From: Candidatus Dojkabacteria bacterium UBA3081
Lineage (GTDB): Bacteria; Patescibacteriota; Dojkabacteria; SC72
Length of the DNA stretch: 17,758 bases
Direction of reading: 5' to 3'
NCBI GenBank assembly: GCA_002366615.1
Contig: DFBL01000029.1
Span: 1 to 17,758, forward strand
A program made the position numbers and the translations under genes. This document shows positions 12,076 to 17,758 of the stretch, one piece after another. Numbering within the stretch: the stretch's first letter is position 1; each line of letters starts with the position of its first letter. Under the pieces are notes generated by a model. That model had not been told where the DNA came from. It was given only the letters and a program-made list of their open reading frames with translations, and did not search any database.

Positions 12076-12104
12076 ATTTTAATTTATTAATCAGGAATTG
12101 TCAA
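12076..12104 (-). promoter_or_regulatory. Strong promoter of the rplU operon
   Basis: On the minus strand TTGACA (12104-12099, perfect), a 17-nt spacer and TAAAAT (12081-12076) lie 9 nt before the rplU ATG. The transcript would have 0-3 untranslated bases. The -35 box is within the last codons of rodA, so rodA and the ribosomal operon are adjacent but separately driven. Confidence 0.7.
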
Positions 12105-13395
12105 TTATACTACTACCTTTACCAAAACTTTCCTTGTTCATTATACTTTGAATCACTCCTAAAGAAAATAGAGAGACAAGAGTAATTGTCCCACCAGCAC
12201 TTACTAAAGGTAGAGGTATTCCTGTAGCAGGTATGATACCTGTATTTGTACCAATATTAATGAATACTTCGAGTACAAGTTTCATTACTATCCCCATTAC
12301 TATCATAGAAAAAAGAAGATTGTCTGCACTATCTACTGCAACCATTAAACCTTTAAACACAACCACTGAGTACAAAGAGAGAAGTATAATACAACCAACT
12401 AGACCAAACTCTTCAGCAAAGGATGCAAATATGAAGTCTGTTTGATGTTCAGGTAAAAAATCCCTTTTACTCTGTGTCCCATTCCCAAATCCTTTTCCCC
12501 ATATTTGGCCACTACCTATTGCAATACGAGCTTGATTAACATTAAACCCTATATCTGAGCTACTCTCAGTTGGATTAATAAAGGCCACTATCCTATCCTT
12601 TTGATAATCTTTTAATACCCCTCTATAGATTAATAATGAAAAAGAACCCAACAGTAATCCAGTAACTACACTTCCTACAACAATCACCCTCCAGCTATTT
12701 CTGTAGTAGTAAGAAAATATTGCTATTACAAAAGCCATAAGGAAGAAAAGCAAAAAGAGCCAATTACCTGTAATACTAATAAGTAAGAATGTAGAGCCTA
12801 AAAGAGACATAATAATTAAGGAAAGAGTATTCCTTAACTGATTACTTAATCCAGTAAATGCAACAAGAAACCATATAGTAAGTGTAAGTATAGACATACT
12901 ACCTGCTGGCTCTAAATATATTAATACAACAAGCGGAAGAGCAAAGAGTAAAGAAACAAAAAATAGAAGCCACTCGTTATATCTATCTTTGTATGAGAAT
13001 ATCCAGGAGGTAGTAAATATTATAGATATCTTAGCTATTTCAGAGGGTTGTATCTGAATACCACCAAAAACTAACCACCTTTTTACATTATTTATAGTTG
13101 GTCCAAAGAGCAATACAGATATTAGTAATAACAGAGTAAATATATACATAGGTAACACTAACTGCCAATGCCTAAAGATTGATATATCAACTAGAGAGAT
13201 TAGAATATATGAAATAAAACCTATTACTAAAAATATAATCTGTTTATTAACAATAGATAACTCTCCAAAGGAACCATCTGTTTGAATAGTAGTTGATAGC
13301 AAAGTTATTAAACCAATTATACTTATAAATAGTAAGGGTAGAAATAACAGTATAGAAATTTTTAATCTTTTTTTCTCTCTTCTTTTAAGCTTCAT
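12091..13395 (-). CDS. rodA: SEDS peptidoglycan glycosyltransferase, RodA-like
   Basis: SEDS proteins polymerise lipid II into glycan strands with a partner PBP. The 434-residue protein has about ten membrane helices. INNVKRWLVFGGIQIQPSEIAKI (101-123) and the block from D281 to QARIAIGSG (288-296) are SEDS signatures. GTQSKRDFLPEHQTDFIF (306-323) resembles RodA (GTQS..FLPE..TDFIF) more than FtsW. The last conserved block, GIIPATGIPLPLVSAGG, also has the RodA-like IPLP but VSAGG in place of VSYGG. The gene overlaps DUF167 by 11 nt and sits in the ftsAZ cluster, where FtsW would be expected; RodA is my preference but FtsW is possible. TGA stop. Confidence 0.85.
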   Translation of the reverse strand: MKLKRREKKRLKISILLFLPLLFISIIGLITLLSTTIQTDGSFGELSIVNKQIIFLVIGFISYILISLVDISIFRHWQLVLPMYIFTLLLLISVLLFGPTINNVKRWLVFGGIQIQPSEIAKISIIFTTSWIFSYKDRYNEWLLFFVSLLFALPLVVLIYLEPAGSMSILTLTIWFLVAFTGLSNQLRNTLSLIIMSLLGSTFLLISITGNWLFLLFFLMAFVIAIFSYYYRNSWRVIVVGSVVTGLLLGSFSLLIYRGVLKDYQKDRIVAFINPTESSSDIGFNVNQARIAIGSGQIWGKGFGNGTQSKRDFLPEHQTDFIFASFAEEFGLVGCIILLSLYSVVVFKGLMVAVDSADNLLFSMIVMGIVMKLVLEVFINIGTNTGIIPATGIPLPLVSAGGTITLVSLFSLGVIQSIMNKESFGKGSSIIDNS

Positions 13396-13612
13396 ACTCT
13401 AATATCTCAACTAATTTCTGTTTACCTTTAAGACCTTTTAATATCTTAACAGAAGATTTGGAAGTATTAAAATAGTCAGAAAGGAGATCAATTAACTCAA
13501 TATTAGCCTTGTTTTTGTAAGGCTTACTTTTTAAACATACTTGATAGATACTCTTTTCAAAAGATACCTTAGAACTACGGCAAGAAGTTTTAACCTTAAC
13601 TTCAATGACCAC
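13385..13612 (-). CDS. DUF167 (YggU-like) family protein
   Basis: The 75-residue protein has the DUF167 signature: beta strands at the N terminus (MVIEVKVKTSCRSSKVSFE), LKSKPYKNKANIELIDLLSDYF, corresponding to the family's A-x-P-x-x-G-x-AN-x-x-L-x-x-x-L, then SKSSVKILKGLKGKQKLVEI, matching V.I..G..S..K...I. The molecular role is unknown. It starts with GTG one base after the ftsZ stop (TAGGGTGG) and overlaps rodA by 11 nt, so translation of the three genes is probably coupled. Confidence 0.88.
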   Translation of the reverse strand: MVIEVKVKTSCRSSKVSFEKSIYQVCLKSKPYKNKANIELIDLLSDYFNTSKSSVKILKGLKGKQKLVEILEYEA

Positions 13613-13613
13613 C

Positions 13614-14873
13614 CTAGTTATCTTTTTTCCCCTTAAACATCTTCCTCATAAAAGCGGGTTTGTCCAAAGGGTCCTCAAAATCCTCGTCAATATCTAAATC
13701 TATTCTTTTTGAGGCTCCCTTACTAACAGATGAATCTTCTTCATTTAATTCTTCCTCTTTTATTACAGTATCTTCTTTCTCTTTCTCTTCATCAAAGAAG
13801 TCTTCTTCTTCTTTTTCATCATTAGCATACATAGAAGAATTTATTGGTATTCCACCCAACCCAAAAGCATCCTCTACTTCCTCATCCTCACCTTTAAGTT
13901 TCTTAGTAAAGACCTGTTTGTTTGTATCAAATCCTGTAGCCACTATAGTTATAATAATCTCATCATCCAATGATGGATCTATTTGAGCACCGAATTTAAT
14001 ATTAGCTGCAGGATCAACAGCCTCCTGAATTAACTCTGATACCATACTAATCTCAGGAAGAGTTAAATCAGCCCCTACAATATTGTAAAGTACTCCAGTA
14101 GCACCCTCTATAGACATATCCAGTAGTGGACTACTTGTAGCTGCTCTAGCTGCTAACTCTGCCCTCTTTTCACCGCTAGCTCTACCAATACCCATTAATG
14201 CACTTCCTGCATCAAGCATTACAGACTTCGCATCATTAAAATCAGCATTAATATACCCAGTTTGACTGATAAGCATAGAAATACTATTTACACCCTCAGC
14301 AAGTACTGAATCAACCATCTTCATTGCCTCTATAAACGAAATGTTTGCATCTGCAATCTCAAGTAATCTCTGGTTAGGAACAATAATCAATGTATCAACT
14401 TTGTCTCTCAAATTAGCAATCCCCTCCTCTGCTATCTCTTTTCTCCTGTTACCTTCAAAACCAAAAGGCTTTGTAACAACAGCTACTGTTAATGCTCCCA
14501 TATTCTTTGCTACACCAGCAATAATAGGGGTTGCACCAGTTCCTGTTCCACCACCCATACCAGCAGTTAGAAATACCATATCAGCACCCTCTAGGTGCTC
14601 TTGAATCTCATCTAAACTTTCCTCTGCTGCCTGTGCTCCTATATCTTGGTCCCCACCAACTCCTAAGCCTTTGGTAAGTTCTTCACCCAACTGTAAGGTT
14701 ACAGGTGCTTGGGAAAGTTTAAGAGTTTGAACATCAGTATTAAAAGCCATAAACTCAACACCAGGAATTTCATAATCCCCAATCATTGTATTTATCGCAT
14801 TACATCCACCCCCACCCACACCAATAACCTTAATTTTGGCTACTGGATCCACATTTGTTGTTATTAAAGGCAT
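13614..14873 (-). CDS. ftsZ: Cell division protein FtsZ
   Basis: FtsZ is the tubulin-like GTPase that forms the division ring. The 419-residue protein has GVGGGGCNAINTM (18-30), the tubulin signature GMGGGTGTGATP (105-116), the T7 loop NADFND (209-214) that completes the partner's GTPase site, and the usual C-terminal domain to about residue 330. A very acidic linker (about 335-395, Glu/Asp-rich with Lys/Ser blocks) leads to the C-terminal peptide DPLDKPAFMRKMF (402-414), the conserved tail that binds FtsA. Length and linker charge are within normal variation. It follows ftsA by 36 nt and carries a TATAAA-like box in that gap. Confidence 0.98.
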   Translation of the reverse strand: MPLITTNVDPVAKIKVIGVGGGGCNAINTMIGDYEIPGVEFMAFNTDVQTLKLSQAPVTLQLGEELTKGLGVGGDQDIGAQAAEESLDEIQEHLEGADMVFLTAGMGGGTGTGATPIIAGVAKNMGALTVAVVTKPFGFEGNRRKEIAEEGIANLRDKVDTLIIVPNQRLLEIADANISFIEAMKMVDSVLAEGVNSISMLISQTGYINADFNDAKSVMLDAGSALMGIGRASGEKRAELAARAATSSPLLDMSIEGATGVLYNIVGADLTLPEISMVSELIQEAVDPAANIKFGAQIDPSLDDEIIITIVATGFDTNKQVFTKKLKGEDEEVEDAFGLGGIPINSSMYANDEKEEEDFFDEEKEKEDTVIKEEELNEEDSSVSKGASKRIDLDIDEDFEDPLDKPAFMRKMFKGKKDN

Positions 14874-14909
14874 AATTCTAATTAACTAATATTTTATATT
14901 CTAGGCAGT

Positions 14910-16199
14910 TTACGGAATTAAAGATTTAAACCATTCTAATACTCTGTTCTTAAAAAAGCCACCCCCCTTAGATTTGGTAGTCTCTAACTCACTATCATCA
15001 TCTAATGCATGCTTTATTAAACCCTGTACACATGCAAAAGAAGGATCAGAGATCTCCTCTATCATTCCTGTTAACCCAGAAGGATATCCTACTCTAGTAG
15101 CTACACCAAATACTCCCTGTGCAAGCTTTGTAAGATCCTTCAATAGGGCTGAACCACCAGAAAGAACAATAGCTGCAGGCATATTAATATTATACCCCGC
15201 TTTATCAACATTCTCTCTTGCTAATTCAAATATCTCCTCACATCTAGCATCAATAATGTTCTTTAGTAAATCCTTTGATACTATCTTTCCAGGTATATCT
15301 AAAACTGACAAATCTACCTCATCTTTCTTTTTAACCTTAGGTCTCTCCTCTTCAAGTTTACGAAGCAGTGCAGGAGTAGAATCAGAGGAAATCTTTTTAG
15401 CTTTTGCTTTATTTTCTATAAGTTCATCTAAATGTAACTTAATCTTTTCAGCATCCTCTAAAGAAAGCTGTAGCCCTCTTGCTATATCACTAGTAATATT
15501 AATTCCACCCAAAGGAACTGTTCCACTGTATTTAATAGAACCCTCCTCAAATATTGAAATACTTGTTGTTCCAGCACCAATATCTAACAATGTAACACCC
15601 AATTCTTTTTCGGTATCAGTTAATACAGCTAGAGAAGATGCCCAACCAGTAAAAGCTACATCATAGACATTTAATCCTAACTGCTCAACACATTTCTTAA
15701 GATTTTGCCAATATGAATTAGGAGCTGTAATTATATGTGTCTCTACCTCTAACCTATTACCTGACATACCTATTGGATACTTAATACCTCCCTGATTATC
15801 AACAACAAACTCTCTAGGGATTATATGTATTGGATTAAGATTTTCAGGTAAAGAGAGTGTTCTAGCATTCTCAATTGCTCTGTATGTATCATCTATCGTA
15901 ATTTCAGAGCCAGCTACTGCCACAACACCCTTGTTGTTAAGACTAGTAATTAACTCTCCATTGATTGATATGTATACATCAGAAACTGTAACACCAGCCA
16001 TCCTTTCAGCTGCTGTAACACTTTCAGATATTGCATTGGTAGCATCATCAATATTTACTACTACTCCCTTTTTAATACCCTTACTAGGGTAAGAGCAAAC
16101 TCCTACAACAGAAGGAGATTGATTCTCTTCAACTGAGGAAATTACTGTTGTAATTTTAGATGAACCTACATCTATTGCTGTTATTATTTTCCGTGCCAT
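14910..16199 (-). CDS. ftsA: Cell division protein FtsA
   Basis: FtsA is an actin-like ATPase that tethers FtsZ to the membrane. The 429-residue protein shows phosphate-1 AIDVGSSKITTVI (8-20), the SHS2 (1C) domain at about 80-165, phosphate-2 LLDIGAGTTS (204-213) and the adenosine motif VLSGGSALLKDL (345-356). A Lys/Glu-rich stretch lies at about 258-295. The C terminus ends in the amphipathic helix FFKNRVLEWFKSLIP (415-429), the membrane-targeting sequence. This full set argues for a functional protein. ATG at 16199; no Shine-Dalgarno sequence. Upstream promoters are described separately. Confidence 0.97.
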   Translation of the reverse strand: MARKIITAIDVGSSKITTVISSVEENQSPSVVGVCSYPSKGIKKGVVVNIDDATNAISESVTAAERMAGVTVSDVYISINGELITSLNNKGVVAVAGSEITIDDTYRAIENARTLSLPENLNPIHIIPREFVVDNQGGIKYPIGMSGNRLEVETHIITAPNSYWQNLKKCVEQLGLNVYDVAFTGWASSLAVLTDTEKELGVTLLDIGAGTTSISIFEEGSIKYSGTVPLGGINITSDIARGLQLSLEDAEKIKLHLDELIENKAKAKKISSDSTPALLRKLEEERPKVKKKDEVDLSVLDIPGKIVSKDLLKNIIDARCEEIFELARENVDKAGYNINMPAAIVLSGGSALLKDLTKLAQGVFGVATRVGYPSGLTGMIEEISDPSFACVQGLIKHALDDDSELETTKSKGGGFFKNRVLEWFKSLIP

Positions 16200-16211
16200 T
16201 GTTTTAAGGCA

Positions 16212-16317
16212 ATTATATATGTTACTTTAAATATAGAGTCTTGTTATATAATATAATCAAAAAAATCAGATTTAGCAATAACAACATAATTTTCACAAAC
16301 TAATCGCTTGTTGTCAA
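16212..16317 (-). promoter_or_regulatory. Promoters of the ftsA-ftsZ operon
   Basis: The 126-nt gap between ftsQ and ftsA holds two minus-strand candidates. The distal one is TTGACA (16317-16312), a 17-nt spacer and GAAAAT (16294-16289), with TGT before the -10 giving an extended -10. The proximal one is a perfect TATAAT (16217-16212) 12 nt before the ftsA ATG, with no good -35 (AAGACT at 19 nt). ftsAZ can therefore be made independently of ftsQ. Confidence 0.6.
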
Positions 16318-16325
16318 CTATATTT

Positions 16326-17099
16326 TTACTTATATTTCATAACTGGTCTTTCAAACCTCATATCTATACTCTTAAATTCTATCATATCACTAACTATCTT
16401 TTTAGCAACAAGATACCACCTAGCTAGTTGGATATCCAAATTATAAGTAATATCAAATACAAAAGAGTGATCCTTATTATCATATACAGTTACTATTCCA
16501 TCCTCTATCTCTATTATAGATATATCATATCCAAACTCCTCAAAAAGAAGAAAAATGTTTTGAAACTCTTCGTAAAACAGTAACCTACCATTAGCTTCTA
16601 GTGCTTGATCTGATGAAATTCGCACAAGAGATTCCTCTCCCTGCTCAAAACAGATTTCCTCACACTCCGCACATACCTTTTCCACCTTAATGCCTTCTTT
16701 AGAAAACAGTAAACATGTATCTGAGGAGTAACCAATAAAGTACGGTTCATACTCTTTTATTGTTATTAATAGTTTTGATGGAATAATTTTTTTAACATAC
16801 ACCCTCTTCACATAACTATTACTGTTGAGAATTTTTTCCTCTACATCTTTTGGAGAAACAAAAAAAATATTCTTACCTTTAAACTCCTCTAGGTAAGAAT
16901 CTATCTCTTTAGTTGTAATATTTAAAAAAGAGGAATCAGAGTATTCAAACCTCTTAATATTCCAAAACCCTAATATGAAAGACAGAAATAAGATGATTAT
17001 AAAAATGAGAATAGGAAAAATTCCTCTTAAAAATACTACTACTGAAAATCTCTTTACCCTATTAATTACCTTATTTCTTTTTCTCAAATCCCTTTCCAT
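16326..17099 (-). CDS. ftsQ: Cell division protein FtsQ/DivIB
   Basis: FtsQ/DivIB is a single-pass divisome protein. The 257-residue protein has a basic cytoplasmic tail (MERDLRKRNKVINRVKR), a membrane helix (about 20-47), a POTRA domain (about 48-120: VEEKILNSNSYVKRVYVKKIIPSKLLITIKEYEP carries the FtsQ signature) and a beta domain. The outer part has four cysteines: C129, C143, C146 and C150, the last three as CxxCxxxC, which is unusual for this family and could form disulfides or bind a metal. A GGAGGT lies 2 nt before the ATG, unusually close. It diverges from the DedA gene. Confidence 0.9.
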   Translation of the reverse strand: MERDLRKRNKVINRVKRFSVVVFLRGIFPILIFIIILFLSFILGFWNIKRFEYSDSSFLNITTKEIDSYLEEFKGKNIFFVSPKDVEEKILNSNSYVKRVYVKKIIPSKLLITIKEYEPYFIGYSSDTCLLFSKEGIKVEKVCAECEEICFEQGEESLVRISSDQALEANGRLLFYEEFQNIFLLFEEFGYDISIIEIEDGIVTVYDNKDHSFVFDITYNLDIQLARWYLVAKKIVSDMIEFKSIDMRFERPVMKYK

Positions 17100-17178
17100 A
17101 TACCTCCAGTTTATATTACCTATAAAAATTTTAAAAGGAATACTAACTTTGATTCAATTCTGGTAATATGGCGTATAT

Positions 17179-17758
17179 ATGATTAATTTCCTAATATCAA
17201 AAACACTCGATATCTTTGTAAAGTTCGGATATACAGGCCTATTTATATCCGCACTAGGAGTATTTCCTACAGAGATACTAATTGCATCCTTATCAGCACA
17301 TGAGGGGTATAGTATATGGAAAATAAGCTTAGTTACAGCTTTAGGAGAAACACTTGGTTCCTATCCTATGTTCTTTTTGGGATTTGCACTAACAGGTAAA
17401 AAGATTTACAAATGGATTGATAACAATGGAAAAATATTAAAGATAGATAGACAAAAATTTGATTATAACAAGGATAAAATAAAAAAGAAAAGTTACTATT
17501 ATATATTTCTCACTCGTTTTGTACCCTGGATAAGGCTAGTAGCCAGTATGGCTGGAGGATTTTTAAGAATAAATTTCTTCCTTTATTCCATATCTGTTTT
17601 TACAGGAGTCTACCTTTACACATTAGTAATTGCATATTTTGGATATAAAGTGGGTGGGAATCTAGAGATAATACATAAATATATTGGAATAGCTGATAAA
17701 TGGTTAGTACTAATAATCTTTGGATATATAACTATCTACTTAGGATACAAAAATAGAC
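17179..17758 (+). CDS. DedA/VTT-domain membrane protein (partial, 3' end outside window)
   Basis: An open frame from the ATG at 17179 runs to the window end (193 codons). An in-frame TAA at 17164 excludes a longer form. The protein has several hydrophobic helices: FGYTGLFISALGVFPTEILI near 16-35, then ALGETLGSYPMFFLGFAL, and the VTT core FLTRFVPWIRLVASMAGGF followed by LRINFFLYSISVFTGVYLYT. The pattern RF-P-x-x-R...AG matches DedA-family (SNARE-associated) proteins, membrane transporters/scramblases of lipid carriers and other phospholipids. The exact role cannot be told. It is divergent from ftsQ, 79 nt apart, with TTGATTCAA in between as a shared -35-like element. Confidence 0.85.
   Translation, partial: MINFLISKTLDIFVKFGYTGLFISALGVFPTEILIASLSAHEGYSIWKISLVTALGETLGSYPMFFLGFALTGKKIYKWIDNNGKILKIDRQKFDYNKDKIKKKSYYYIFLTRFVPWIRLVASMAGGFLRINFFLYSISVFTGVYLYTLVIAYFGYKVGGNLEIIHKYIGIADKWLVLIIFGYITIYLGYKNR

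Noticed and set aside
14974..15666. 230-codon open frame on the plus strand opposite ftsA
   Set aside because: It lies wholly antisense to a clearly conserved gene, its Ser/Ile-rich protein has no motif, and such shadow frames are common opposite AT-rich genes with few stops.
1..17758. CRISPR array, insertion sequence or phage genes
   Set aside because: No regularly spaced repeats, transposase or integrase motifs, or target-site duplications were seen. The only long direct repeat is the tRNA-Leu duplication.

Overview
The window is AT-rich (about one third G+C by eye). Gene spacing is tight and several genes overlap. It reads with the standard bacterial code: TGA acts as a normal stop in rnhB and rodA, and no ORF needs recoding. 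Single-copy housekeeping genes (rnhB, gatBC, lepB, parAB, rplU, rpmA, ftsQAZ) sit among short family-less proteins, a degenerate Fic-like protein and compact variants of ribosomal proteins. With almost no Shine-Dalgarno sequences, this suits a small-genome member of the Candidate Phyla Radiation / Patescibacteria, possibly Dojkabacteria (WS6) or a Microgenomates/Katanobacteria relative. That placement is inference from style and not from a tree. The window looks chromosomal; I see no phage, insertion sequence or CRISPR array.

Layout. 1-850 (minus strand): rnhB, tRNA-Lys and the first codons of a further gene. 891-1605 (plus): a small secreted or membrane-anchored acidic protein and a YtxH-like protein. 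1647-2946: tRNA-Gly, tRNA-Thr and a Fic-like protein with a C-terminal winged helix. 3002-4808: gatB and gatC, overlapping. 4770-6822: an old tandem duplication. Copy 1 holds the gatC tail, unknown protein A, a P-loop kinase (opposite strand) and the 5' three quarters of a tRNA-Leu gene. Copy 2 holds a relic of the gatC tail, paralogue protein A', only the two edges of the kinase gene, and the intact tRNA-Leu(UAG). 6847-9524: a CxxC/CxC mini-protein, tRNA-Glu, lepB and the parA-parB partition pair. 9521-17099 (all minus): ftsQ, then ftsA-ftsZ-DUF167-rodA, then rplU-methyltransferase-rpmA-rlmB. From 17179 (plus) a DedA/VTT membrane protein runs off the end.

How the genes work together. The minus-strand block combines cell division (FtsQ, FtsA, FtsZ), cell-wall elongation (a RodA-type SEDS protein) and large-subunit ribosome biogenesis (L21, L27 and two RNA methyltransferases). 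GatB and GatC are two of the three subunits that make Gln-tRNA(Gln) or Asn-tRNA(Asn); gatA is not in the window. ParA and ParB segregate the chromosome, and a parS-like half-site lies in the predicted parA promoter.

The most unusual features are: (i) the tandem duplication, which leaves a truncated tRNA-Leu with a preserved promoter upstream of protein A'; (ii) promoters whose -10 boxes lie 6-9 nt before the start codon, implying leaderless mRNAs; (iii) protein genes that begin 12-27 nt after a tRNA 3' end; and (iv) the Fic-like protein lacking the catalytic motif residues.
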